A model generated the notes under the pieces. It was not told the origin of the DNA. It saw only the letters and a list, made by a program, of their open reading frames with translations, and did no database searches. This document shows, one piece after another, positions 45,303 to 53,770 of a stretch of 64,000 nucleotides of DNA. The stretch is from Neisseria arctica (GTDB lineage Bacteria > Pseudomonadota > Gammaproteobacteria > Burkholderiales > Neisseriaceae). The stretch is taken from positions 62,001-126,000 of the forward strand of contig NZ_CP091510.1 in the NCBI RefSeq assembly GCF_022870905.1, written 5' to 3'. The number at the start of each line of letters is the position of its first letter. The stretch's first letter is position 1. The position numbers were made by a program, and so were the translations under genes.

Positions 45303-46676
45303 ATGAAACAATCTTTACAAAATTTGAAGCCGCTTGAAGCACTTTGGGTCGCGGTGTTGGTGATCTCGGTAGTCGGCGTAACCATGATAGGATTTGGTTG
45401 GATGCCGCATCTATCGATTATTTTGGTGTTGTGCGGCTTGATGGTTTATGGCCGTATCCGCGGTATCCGCTTCCAAGACATGCAACAGCAGATGGCTGCG
45501 GGCGTGATGTCGGGCATCGGTGCGATTTACCTGTTTTTCTTTATCGGGCTGTTGGTGTCCGCATTGATGATGGCGGGTACGATTCCGACTATTATGTATT
45601 ACGGTTTCGACTTGATTTCTCCCCGTTATTATTATCTTTCGGCATTTCTGCTGACTTCGATAGTAGGCATTGCTATCGGCAGCAGTTTAACGACCTGCGC
45701 CACCTTGGGCGTGGCGTTTATCGGTATGAGCCAGGCATTCCAAGCTGATCCGGCGATTGCGGCGGGAGCGATTGTATCGGGTGCGTTTTTCGGCGATAAA
45801 ATGTCGCCGCTTTCCGATACCACCGGTATTGCCGCATCGATTGTCGGTATTGACTTGTTTGAACATATCCGCAATATGATGTATACCACCGTGCCGGCAT
45901 TTGCATTAACCGCTCTGTTTTTATGGCTGCTGGCCGGCAATACGGGCGGCAGTATTGACAGTATTACCTCCATTCAAAACCAATTGCAGCAAAGTGGTTT
46001 GGTACATTGGTATTCGTTGCTGCCTTTGGCGGTATTGTTGGTTTTGGCACTGCGTAAAGTAGGCGCGATTTATACGATTATGACCACCATTGCCGTCGCA
46101 CTACCTTTAACTTATCTGCATAGCAAGCCGGGAGTAGGAGAGTTGGGCAACTGGTTTTTCAACGGTTATACACCTGCGGTAGATTTGGGCGACGTGGGCC
46201 GTTTGATTTCCCGCGGCGGTATCAGCAGTATGTTTTTCACTCAAACCATCGTAGTATTGGCTTTGAGTATGGGGGGTTTGCTGGCGGCATTGGGCGTATT
46301 ACCCGCTTTGCTTGATGGTATCCGCCATTTGCTCCATAGTGCGGGCCGTGTAACTTTTGCCGCCGCTTCTACCGCTTTGGGCGTGAATATTTTGGTAGGC
46401 GAACAATATCTCAGCCTGCTGCTGGCCGGTGAAACCTTCAAGTCTGTTTACGACAAGCTCAATTTACATCCGCGCAATTTGTCGCGTACTTTGGAGGACG
46501 CGGGTACGGTGATTAACCCGCTGGTACCCTGGAGTGTGTGCGGTGTGTTTATCAGCCATGCTTTGGGCGTGCCGGTATTGGATTATTTGCCGTATGCGTT
46601 TTTCTGCTACTTATGCTTGTTATTGACTTTATTATTCGGTTTCAGCGGCATTACGCTTAGCCGTAAAGAAAATTGA
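45303..46676 (+). CDS. nhaC: Na+/H+ antiporter NhaC
   Basis: 457 residues from the ATG at 45303, with AGGAAGA directly upstream; the 33 extra upstream codons are not needed. About eleven spans. NhaC-family blocks are SSLTTCATLGVAFIGM, GAFFGDKMSPLSDTTGIAAS and LEDAGTVINPLVPWSVCG. It exchanges sodium for protons and is distinct from NhaA, which is also present in this window. An uptake-sequence terminator follows. Confidence 0.92.
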   Translation: MKQSLQNLKPLEALWVAVLVISVVGVTMIGFGWMPHLSIILVLCGLMVYGRIRGIRFQDMQQQMAAGVMSGIGAIYLFFFIGLLVSALMMAGTIPTIMYYGFDLISPRYYYLSAFLLTSIVGIAIGSSLTTCATLGVAFIGMSQAFQADPAIAAGAIVSGAFFGDKMSPLSDTTGIAASIVGIDLFEHIRNMMYTTVPAFALTALFLWLLAGNTGGSIDSITSIQNQLQQSGLVHWYSLLPLAVLLVLALRKVGAIYTIMTTIAVALPLTYLHSKPGVGELGNWFFNGYTPAVDLGDVGRLISRGGISSMFFTQTIVVLALSMGGLLAALGVLPALLDGIRHLLHSAGRVTFAAASTALGVNILVGEQYLSLLLAGETFKSVYDKLNLHPRNLSRTLEDAGTVINPLVPWSVCGVFISHALGVPVLDYLPYAFFCYLCLLLTLLFGFSGITLSRKEN

Positions 46677-46680
46677 TGCA

Positions 46681-46713
46681 AGGCCGTCTGAAAAAACAAG
46701 TTTCAGACGGCCT
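46681..46713 (+). terminator. DUS hairpin terminator after nhaC
   Basis: AGGCCGTCTGAAA and its complement around a seven-base loop. Confidence 0.82.
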
Positions 46714-46801
46714 CTTTAAACAGATTTGTTCACAATACGCCAAAATTTGGAAGAGAATTTTCCGGCAGATATACCTGGATTTTTATGTAAGGGAGACGCG
46801 T

Positions 46802-47851
46802 ATGACTTACCAATACCGCCAACGCTTGCCCGATACACCGTTAGATATTATCGGTGATGTGCACGGCGAGGCTGATGCTTTGTTTGCCTTGCTGGATCAT
46901 CTCGGCTATCGGGCAGACGGCAGCCATCCCGAAGGGCGGCGCTTGGTTTTTGTGGGCGACTTGTGCGACCGCGGCCCCGACAGCCCGCGTGTATTGGCTT
47001 GGTTCAAACAGGCACATGATGCAGGGTTTGCCTATATGGTGTTGGGTAATCATGAGCTCAATGCTTTGGTGGGCGACCCTAAAGACGGTTCGGGTTGGTA
47101 TTTTGATGCCCGCCGTGAAAAAGATGATGTCCTATACGCACCGTGGCGAGTATTGCCCGAAGCCGAAAAGCCGGAATTGGCGGCATGGCTGGCACAGCAG
47201 CCGCTGGTGTTGGAACGGGAAGACTTGCGTATCGTACATGCGGCATGGCTGCCTGAAAGTATGGAAAGGCTGGAGGCCGCCGGAGGTGAGGATTTACGCA
47301 CCCAGTACCGCCGCTATGATACCGAGTTGAATAATATCTTGGCTCAAGCTCCTTGGTACGGCGACTATTTGGCAGAACAGCAATGCTATGCCGAAGCCTG
47401 CGAAAATCCCGAAAAGCTACCGCCGCCGATGCCTGCAACGGCAGCTTACGAATTACAACGCAGCCGTCTTCACCCGATACGCGCGCTTACCAGTGGTGTA
47501 GAAGAACCGGCGAAGGCGCCGTTTTATGCCAGCGGACGTTGGCGTTTTACCGCGCGTTGTGCTTGGTGGCAAAACTATCACGAAGAAACACCGGTGGTAA
47601 TTGGTCATTATTGGCGGCATTGGTATCCGAAAGCTCCCGATCCGCACCGTGAAAATCTGATGCCGTCTGAAAACAATGCTTGGCACGGTGTCCGCGGTAA
47701 TGTGTACTGTATCGATTATTCAGTCGGTGCGCGCTGGCGAGACCGTAAAAACGGCACTGCGGCGGCAGACTCTGTATTCCGGCTTGCCGCACTGAGGTGG
47801 CCCGAGAAAACTTTGGTGTTTGATAACGGTGAAACCGCTCCCACACGTTAG
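46802..47851 (+). CDS. Calcineurin-like metallophosphoesterase
   Basis: 349 residues from the ATG at 46802, which has AGGGAG upstream; the frame reaching back into the nhaC terminator is not used. The metal motifs are complete: GDVHG (18-22), GDLCDRG (52-58), GNHE (82-85), a His in the IVHAAW stretch and GHYWRH near the end. It belongs to the PrpA/ApaH-like serine/threonine phosphatase or nucleotide hydrolase group; the substrate is not clear. The C-terminal portion carries an in-frame uptake sequence (47662-47671) encoding PSE. Confidence 0.85.
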   Translation: MTYQYRQRLPDTPLDIIGDVHGEADALFALLDHLGYRADGSHPEGRRLVFVGDLCDRGPDSPRVLAWFKQAHDAGFAYMVLGNHELNALVGDPKDGSGWYFDARREKDDVLYAPWRVLPEAEKPELAAWLAQQPLVLEREDLRIVHAAWLPESMERLEAAGGEDLRTQYRRYDTELNNILAQAPWYGDYLAEQQCYAEACENPEKLPPPMPATAAYELQRSRLHPIRALTSGVEEPAKAPFYASGRWRFTARCAWWQNYHEETPVVIGHYWRHWYPKAPDPHRENLMPSENNAWHGVRGNVYCIDYSVGARWRDRKNGTAAADSVFRLAALRWPEKTLVFDNGETAPTR

Positions 47852-47886
47852 CCACTAATGCCCATGCGGAAAACCGCTATATTTGA

Positions 47887-47930
47887 AATAAAAGGCCGTC
47901 TGAAAACCTTATTTCAGACGGCCTTTTATT
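47887..47930. terminator. Bidirectional DUS terminator before udk end
   Basis: 19-bp stem AATAAAAGGCCGTCTGAAA with a six-base loop, between the convergent phosphoesterase and udk genes. Confidence 0.9.
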
Positions 47931-47944
47931 TATTTTGCTTGGCT

Positions 47945-48601
47945 TTAGGGCAGCGAACCGTTGGTTTCGGTGCCTGTCATACGTTGTTGCAGAATAACGG
48001 CGATTTTTGCCATCAACACATCAATGGCGACATTATTTTGTTCGTCGCACGGAATAATAATATTGGCGTAACGTTTGGTCGGCTCAACGAATTGGTTGTG
48101 CATGGGGCGTACTTGGTTGATGTATTGGCCGACAACCGAGTCGATGGAACGCCCCCGCTCGACACAGTCGCGCTGCATACGGCGGATAAAGCGCAAATCG
48201 GCGTCGGTATCCACATAGATTTTAATATCCATCAGGCTGCGGATTTTTTCATCATAAAGAGACAAAATGCCCTCTAAAATAATCACATCTACCGGCGGTT
48301 GATGCTTGGTGTGGGCGGCACGGTTGTCGGCGGCGTAGTCGTATTGAGGCAACTCTACCGCTTTACGCTCGAGAAGTTGCATCAGTTGGCTGTAAAGTAA
48401 ATCGTTGTCGAACGCGCAAGGATGGTCGTAATTCTGACGGCGGCGCACTTCGGGCGAGAGGTGCGATTGGTCGTTGTAGTAATAATCTTGTTCGATAATG
48501 GTGATCGGGTGGCCGCTGAAACGTTGGTAAAGTGCGCGGGAGACCGTGGTTTTGCCCGAGCCTGAACCGCCGGCGATGCCGATAATAATAGGTTTGTTCA
48601 T
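47945..48601 (-). CDS. udk: Uridine/cytidine kinase
   Basis: 218 residues from the ATG at 48601, giving the typical start MNKPIIIGIAGGSGSGKT with Walker A at 11-18. A longer frame adds 29 residues without support. Udk phosphorylates uridine and cytidine in pyrimidine salvage. EQDYYYNDQSHL, YDHPCAFD and VIILEGILSLYDEKIRSLMD are standard family blocks. No clear ribosome site is seen. Only this salvage gene is present locally. Confidence 0.94.
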   Translation of the reverse strand: MNKPIIIGIAGGSGSGKTTVSRALYQRFSGHPITIIEQDYYYNDQSHLSPEVRRRQNYDHPCAFDNDLLYSQLMQLLERKAVELPQYDYAADNRAAHTKHQPPVDVIILEGILSLYDEKIRSLMDIKIYVDTDADLRFIRRMQRDCVERGRSIDSVVGQYINQVRPMHNQFVEPTKRYANIIIPCDEQNNVAIDVLMAKIAVILQQRMTGTETNGSLP

Positions 48602-48755
48602 AATAACAATACAGGGATAGGTGAAACGGAAATCCGCAGCGACTGCATAGGCCGTCTGAAAACGGGAGCGGTTTATCTGCCGCGGCAAATACGTTAGTAT
48701 AACGGCTTTACAGGCAGATAGTCAGCCTGTTCTCGGGCTGTTTACGGGGGAATTT

Positions 48756-49625
48756 ATGATAACGTGGGAAAAAACAGGCCGCTTGCTTTCCGATTTACTT
48801 ATGCACAGCGAACTGATGCAGTCGCTGTTGTTAATCGTGGGTGTGTTGCTGGTACGCGCGGTAGTGGTGCATACCCATTTCCGCCGCCATCCCGAAATGG
48901 GTATCGAAGACAAACGCCGCTGGGTAGTGGTGAGCCGTAATTTGACGCTGATTTTATGTATTATCGGCCTGATAGGCGTGTGGGCGGCACAGATACAAAC
49001 CTTGGCACTTTCTATGTTGGCGGTGGCCGCCGCCATCGTGTTGGCGACCAAAGAGCTGATTATGTGTTTGTTGGGCAGCTTGTTACGGGCCTTTACCAAA
49101 CAATATTCGGTGGGTGATTATATCGAAGTGGGCGGCTTGCGCGGGCGGGTGGTTGATATTAACTTGCTTAATACTCTAATGATGCAAATCGGGCCGCATC
49201 CCTTGGTGGGGCAGCTTTCCGGTAAAACCGTATCGTTTCCCAACAGTTTACTGCTGTCACAACCGGTACAGCGCGATAATGTGTTGGGTGCATATGTGAT
49301 TCATACGTTTGAGCTGCCTGTGCCGCTGAATCTGGATCCAGAGGCCGTTTCCCAGCCGATAACCGTTTCATTACAAAAAATGTGCGCGCCGTTTATTGAA
49401 AATGTCGAGCGGCATTTGGAGCAGGTGCAAACCCAAAAACTTTTCATCACGCCGGCCGCCCATCCGCGCATTACCTATGTTCCGCACGATGATAAAGTCT
49501 ATCATCTGGTGGTACGCTTTGCCTGCCCGTTGCATAAGCGGCTGGAGATCCAACAAAATATTATTGACGAGTTTATGCGCGTACAACACGGTTTGATCAA
49601 TTCGGATCACAACCGACCACTTTAG
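48756..49625 (+). CDS. MscS-family mechanosensitive channel
   Basis: 289 residues. Three spans (about 20-38, 60-78, 82-110); the third (LSMLAVAAAIVLATKELIMCLLGSLLRAF) fits the pore helix of small MscS proteins. The beta domain follows with YSVGDYIEVGGLRGRVVDI and TVSFPNSLLLSQPV, then a mixed alpha/beta C-terminal domain. It should open on membrane tension and release solutes in osmotic downshock. Gly/Ala packing in the pore helix is less regular than in E. coli MscS. GGGG precedes the ATG. A lone gene. Confidence 0.87.
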   Translation: MITWEKTGRLLSDLLMHSELMQSLLLIVGVLLVRAVVVHTHFRRHPEMGIEDKRRWVVVSRNLTLILCIIGLIGVWAAQIQTLALSMLAVAAAIVLATKELIMCLLGSLLRAFTKQYSVGDYIEVGGLRGRVVDINLLNTLMMQIGPHPLVGQLSGKTVSFPNSLLLSQPVQRDNVLGAYVIHTFELPVPLNLDPEAVSQPITVSLQKMCAPFIENVERHLEQVQTQKLFITPAAHPRITYVPHDDKVYHLVVRFACPLHKRLEIQQNIIDEFMRVQHGLINSDHNRPL

Positions 49626-49646
49626 TATGACCATAAATCCGCTCTT

Positions 49647-49688
49647 AAAAACATGCCGTCTGAACAATTTTCAGACGGCATGTTTTTA
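49647..49688 (+). terminator. DUS hairpin terminator after the MscS gene
   Basis: 18-bp stem AAAAACATGCCGTCTGAA with a five-base loop, AT type. Confidence 0.92.
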
Positions 49689-49791
49689 ATTGATTTAGTA
49701 CAAAAAGCGGTATGGTTGGTAAAGAAAGTGGCAAAATCAACGTTATAATCATTCGATAATATTCAATAAGCCTGAACTTAAGGAGAAACTC

Positions 49792-51468
49792 ATGGCGTTT
49801 AAAACAGATGCCGAGATTGCCCGTTCCGCCCAAATGCGCCCGATTGGCGAAATTGCCGCCGCTCTGGGTTTGCAGGCCGAACAATTCGAACCCTATGGCC
49901 GTTACAAGGCCAAAATAGATCCGCAGCATATTTTTTCACTGCCGCCTAAAAAAGGCCGTTTGATTTTGGTAACTGCCATCAATCCTACGCCAGCAGGAGA
50001 GGGTAAAACCACCGTTACCATTGGCTTGGCAGATGCGCTCAACCGTTTGGGCAAACAAGCTGTTGTCGCCATGCGCGAACCTTCGCTCGGACCGGTATTC
50101 GGTATCAAAGGAGGCGCGGCAGGCGGTGGTTATGCCCAAGTATTGCCAATGGAAGACATCAACCTGCATTTCACGGGTGATTTCCACGCTATTGGTGCTG
50201 CCAACAACTTGTTGGCAGCTATGCTCGACAACCATATCTATCAGGGCAATGCTCTGGATATCGACCCCAAGCGTGTATTGTGGCGGCGTGCTGTCGACAT
50301 GAACGACCGCCAGTTACGGAATATTATCGGCGGTATGGGTAAGCCGACTGATGGGGTGATCCGCCCGGACGGATTCGATATTACGGTTGCTTCCGAAGTG
50401 ATGGCGGTATTCTGCTTGGCCCGTGATTTGGCGGATTTGAAAAACCGTTTGGGTAATATTTTGGTAGCTTATACCAAAAGCGGCGAGGCGGTTTATGCCC
50501 GTGATTTGAAAGCTCACGGTGCGATGGCTGCTCTGTTGAAAGACGCATTAAAGCCGAATTTGGTACAAACCATCGAAGGTACGCCTGCTTTGGTACACGG
50601 CGGCCCGTTTGCCAATATTGCTCACGGCTGTAATTCGGTTATCGCTACCCGTGCGGCGTGCCATTTGGGTGATTATGTGGTAACCGAAGCGGGTTTCGGT
50701 GCCGATTTGGGTGCGGAAAAATTCTGCGATATCAAGTGCCGATTGGCAGGGCTGGTTCCTGATGCCACAGTCATTGTGGCAACCGTACGCGCTTTGAAAT
50801 ACAACGGCGGCGTTGAGCGTGCCAAGCTGGGCGAGGAAAATTTAGAGGCATTGGGACAAGGTATGCCCAACCTGCTGAAACACATCCGCAACCTGAAAGA
50901 AGTTTTCGGCCTGCCTGTCGTCGTGGCTTTAAACCGTTTTGTTTCCGATACCGAAGCAGAATTGGATTTGATTCGGCAGGCATGTGCCGAACATGGCGTA
51001 TCGGTGGCTTTAACCGAAGTGTGGGAAAAAGGCGGTGCAGGTGGTGCTGATTTGGCTGAGGCGGTGTTGGCTGCTATTGCTTCGCAGCCCAAAGATTTCC
51101 GCTTTGCCTATGATGTTGAAGAACCGATTACCGATAAGATTCGTGCTATTGCACAAAAAATATATGGTGCGGCAGATGTTGATTTCAGCAGCGAAGCTTT
51201 GGCGGAAATAGAGAATCTGAAAAAGCTTGGTTTGGACAAGTTGCCTGTTTGCATGGCGAAAACGCAATATTCCCTCAGCGATGATCCCAAACGCTTGGGT
51301 GCGCCCGAGGGTTTCCGTATCCATGTCCGCAGTATCGGCGTGTCGGCAGGTGCGGGTTTTATCGTTGCCTTATGCGGCAATATGATGAAAATGCCTGGTT
51401 TGCCCAAAGTGCCTGCCGCCGAAAATATCGATGTGGATGCCGAAGGTAACATTCAGGGCTTGTTTTAA
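49792..51468 (+). CDS. fhs: Formate--tetrahydrofolate ligase
   Basis: 558 residues, the usual size. Fhs makes 10-formyl-THF from formate, ATP and THF, feeding purine and formyl-Met synthesis. The P-loop [10 protein letters not shown] is at 65-74, and [32 protein letters not shown] and [14 protein letters not shown] are family hallmarks. AAGGAGA lies before the ATG. The next gene is a small membrane protein that starts shortly after it. Confidence 0.96.
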   Translation: MAFKTDAEIARSAQMRPIGEIAAALGLQAEQFEPYGRYKAKIDPQHIFSLPPKKGRLILVTAINPTPAGEGKTTVTIGLADALNRLGKQAVVAMREPSLGPVFGIKGGAAGGGYAQVLPMEDINLHFTGDFHAIGAANNLLAAMLDNHIYQGNALDIDPKRVLWRRAVDMNDRQLRNIIGGMGKPTDGVIRPDGFDITVASEVMAVFCLARDLADLKNRLGNILVAYTKSGEAVYARDLKAHGAMAALLKDALKPNLVQTIEGTPALVHGGPFANIAHGCNSVIATRAACHLGDYVVTEAGFGADLGAEKFCDIKCRLAGLVPDATVIVATVRALKYNGGVERAKLGEENLEALGQGMPNLLKHIRNLKEVFGLPVVVALNRFVSDTEAELDLIRQACAEHGVSVALTEVWEKGGAGGADLAEAVLAAIASQPKDFRFAYDVEEPITDKIRAIAQKIYGAADVDFSSEALAEIENLKKLGLDKLPVCMAKTQYSLSDDPKRLGAPEGFRIHVRSIGVSAGAGFIVALCGNMMKMPGLPKVPAAENIDVDAEGNIQGLF

Positions 51469-51494
51469 ACGGCGGATGATTGGGTAGAAAAGCG

Positions 51495-51761
51495 ATGAAT
51501 GCCGCATTAATCAATGTCGAAGGGTTTGCTTTTATCCGTGCTGTGGTCGGATGGCTGCTGTTGGCGGCAATCAGCAGGCAAACTTGTAGGCAGGGTAGCT
51601 TTTTTCATGCTTATCCGCACATATTGGCTTTGTTTTCTACATTGGTTTGTATCAGTTTGATCAGAAATCCGCCGGTTTCCGAGATTGGGTTGTTCGGCGT
51701 ATTTTTACTGTGTGCCGCTGCTTTGGTAGTAGGTTTTGTGCTTTCGTTGTTGCGGAAATAG
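51495..51761 (+). CDS. Small hydrophobic membrane protein, unknown
   Basis: 88 residues from the ATG at 51495 (a TTG at 51480 would add five). Three likely membrane segments (about 13-28, 40-53, 64-83) and a Lys/Arg end. I do not recognise the family. It begins 26 bases after fhs and is followed by a terminator, so it may be cotranscribed with fhs. No strong ribosome site is present; coding status is moderate. Confidence 0.5.
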   Translation: MNAALINVEGFAFIRAVVGWLLLAAISRQTCRQGSFFHAYPHILALFSTLVCISLIRNPPVSEIGLFGVFLLCAAALVVGFVLSLLRK

Positions 51762-51787
51762 TCTGATGATTTGTGAGAGGCCGTCTG

Positions 51788-51815
51788 AAACAGCACCGTA
51801 AAGGTGCTGTTTTTA
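51788..51815 (+). terminator. Terminator after the small membrane protein
   Basis: AAACAGCACC / GGTGCTGTTT stem with a GTAAA loop and T run. A single uptake sequence (51780-51789) abuts its left arm. Confidence 0.88.
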
Positions 51816-51904
51816 TTACGAGCAAGGTTTGAAAAAAGGTTTATAATATCAAGCAAAGCTGATTTCAGTGCTGCCTCGGGCAGCTTTTATATTTTAGGAA
51901 CATT

Positions 51905-52804
51905 ATGTCTGCCGCACTTGCTATCGATCATGCCGTCAAAACCTACCGTAATGGTTTTACTGCGCTTAAAGGTGTCAGTTTCGAGGTGGAAGAGGGTGAG
52001 TTTTTTGCCTTGTTGGGGCCTAACGGTGCCGGAAAAACCACTTTGATTTCCGCGATGGCGGGGTTGAACCGTCTGACTTCCGGAAGTATCCGAGTGATGG
52101 GGCATGACGTGGTGAAAGACGCGTATGCCGCCCGTATGAATTTGGGCGTAGTGCCGCAAGAGCTGGTGTTTGATCCTTTTTTCAGCGTGCGTGAAGCCTT
52201 GAAGTTCCAATCGGGTTACTTTGGATTGAAAAACAATGCTGCGTGGATAGACGAAGTGATTGAAAGCCTTGGCTTGGCAGATAAAGCCAATACCAATACT
52301 CGCAATCTTTCAGGCGGCATGAAGCGGCGGGTGATGGTCGCACAGGCTTTGGTACACCGTCCGCCCGTTATCGTATTGGACGAACCGACGGCCGGTGTAG
52401 ATGTGGAGCTGCGACAAAGCCTGTGGGCGTTTATCCAAAGCCTGAATCGTCAAGGTCATACCATCATCCTGACTACCCATTACCTTGAAGAGGCGCAAAG
52501 CCTGTGTAGCCGTATCGCAATGATGAAACAGGGCGAATTGGTTGCTTTAGACGCTACGGAAAATTTATTGCATGCCGAAAAAGGCATACGCGTCGAGTTG
52601 TTGTTAAACGGCAGCCTGCCGGAGAATCTGCACCAATGGTTGGCCGGTACGGGGAAAGATGGCGTAGTGCCGCTTAAGCTGGATGATTACGAGCAGCTCG
52701 CTTTCGTGTTGCAAACTTTGAAATATGCCGGTATCGAAGTGAAACATATGGCATTGCCCGAAACCGATTTGGAAGACATTTTCGTGCAAATGATGCACAA
52801 ATAA
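51905..52804 (+). CDS. ABC-2 type exporter ATPase (YadG-like)
   Basis: 299 residues. Walker A GPNGAGKT is at 38-45; the signature LSGGMKRRVMVAQAL, Walker B VIVLDEPTAGVDVEL and the switch TTHYLEEAQSL are intact. The C-terminal part (about 215-299) is the extension seen in YadG/CcmA-type ATPases. It pairs with the permease that starts 36 bases on. The cargo is unknown; the family covers drug, lipid or polysaccharide export. AGGAAC lies before the ATG. Confidence 0.87.
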   Translation: MSAALAIDHAVKTYRNGFTALKGVSFEVEEGEFFALLGPNGAGKTTLISAMAGLNRLTSGSIRVMGHDVVKDAYAARMNLGVVPQELVFDPFFSVREALKFQSGYFGLKNNAAWIDEVIESLGLADKANTNTRNLSGGMKRRVMVAQALVHRPPVIVLDEPTAGVDVELRQSLWAFIQSLNRQGHTIILTTHYLEEAQSLCSRIAMMKQGELVALDATENLLHAEKGIRVELLLNGSLPENLHQWLAGTGKDGVVPLKLDDYEQLAFVLQTLKYAGIEVKHMALPETDLEDIFVQMMHK

Positions 52805-52840
52805 AGCCATATTACTCAAAAGTAAAAGGATTGCTCGGCC

Positions 52841-53596
52841 ATGATAGGCTTTTATACCCTGTTTAAAAAAGAAGTTTTGCGTTTTTGGAAAGTAGGTTTC
52901 CAAACCTTGGCTGCACCGATGATTACCGCGCTACTGTATCAGCTGATTTTTTCCCATGCCGTCGGCAAATCGGTTGAGGTGCTGCCGGATGTATCATACA
53001 ACGCCTTTCTGATTCCGGGTTTGGCGATGATGAGTATGACGCAAAACGCATTTGCCAACTCATCCAGTAGTCTGATCCAATCGCGTATTACAGGCAATTT
53101 GGTATTTATCCTGCTTCCTCCGCTTTCAGTGAGCGCATTCTTTTCGGCTTATGTGGGCGCAGCAGTGGTGCGCGGCGTGCTGGTCGGTTTGGGAGTGTTG
53201 GCCGCTACCGCCTGGTTCGGATTGCCATTGCCGCATAATATTTTATGGATTATCGCTTTTGCCTTACTCGGTTGTGCATTGATGGGAACGCTCGGTTTGT
53301 TGGCTGGCATCATAGCCGAAAAATTCGACCAGCTTGCCGCATTCCAAAATTTCCTGATTATGCCGCTTACATTCTTATCGGGTGTGTTTTATTCGATTAA
53401 CAGTCTGCCGCCTTTTTGGCGGAGCCTTAGCCATTTAAATCCCGTGTTTTATATGATAGATGGCTTCCGTTACGGATTTTTCGGCGTAAGCGACACTTCG
53501 CCGTGGCTTTCTTTGGCCGTGGTCGGCGGCTTTACCGTGGCAGTGGCTGCGGGCGTATTGATGGTATTGAAATCAGGGTGGAAATTGCGCAACTAA
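52841..53596 (+). CDS. ABC-2 type exporter permease (YadH-like)
   Basis: 251 residues with six spans in an ABC2_membrane domain. FYTLFKKEVLRFWK is the usual N-terminal amphipathic helix; NLVFILLPPLSVSAFF and PLTFLSGVFYSINSLPPFWR are typical of the YadH/NodJ group. It forms the membrane half of the exporter with the preceding ATPase. A terminator of inverted uptake sequences follows. Confidence 0.87.
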   Translation: MIGFYTLFKKEVLRFWKVGFQTLAAPMITALLYQLIFSHAVGKSVEVLPDVSYNAFLIPGLAMMSMTQNAFANSSSSLIQSRITGNLVFILLPPLSVSAFFSAYVGAAVVRGVLVGLGVLAATAWFGLPLPHNILWIIAFALLGCALMGTLGLLAGIIAEKFDQLAAFQNFLIMPLTFLSGVFYSINSLPPFWRSLSHLNPVFYMIDGFRYGFFGVSDTSPWLSLAVVGGFTVAVAAGVLMVLKSGWKLRN

Positions 53597-53609
53597 ACCA
53601 ATTTTTTTG

Positions 53610-53640
53610 AAGGCCGTCTGAATTTTTCAGACGGCCTTTT
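53610..53640 (+). terminator. DUS hairpin terminator after the ABC pair
   Basis: 13-bp stem AAGGCCGTCTGAA with a TTT loop and T run. Confidence 0.88.
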
Positions 53641-53770
53641 CAGTAAGCGGCAGGCTGCCGTAGAAAATGTTTCATACCGCTGCCGCTTTATATTCCGATA
53701 TTTGCCCTTATAATTTGAGAATCATTCTTTCAGACGTCAAGGCCGTCTGAACATATCTAGAGGAAACCGC

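Noticed and set aside
46673-46801. N-terminal extension of the phosphoesterase into the nhaC terminator
   Set aside because: The extension is translated from a DUS hairpin; a proper ribosome site lies before the ATG at 46802.
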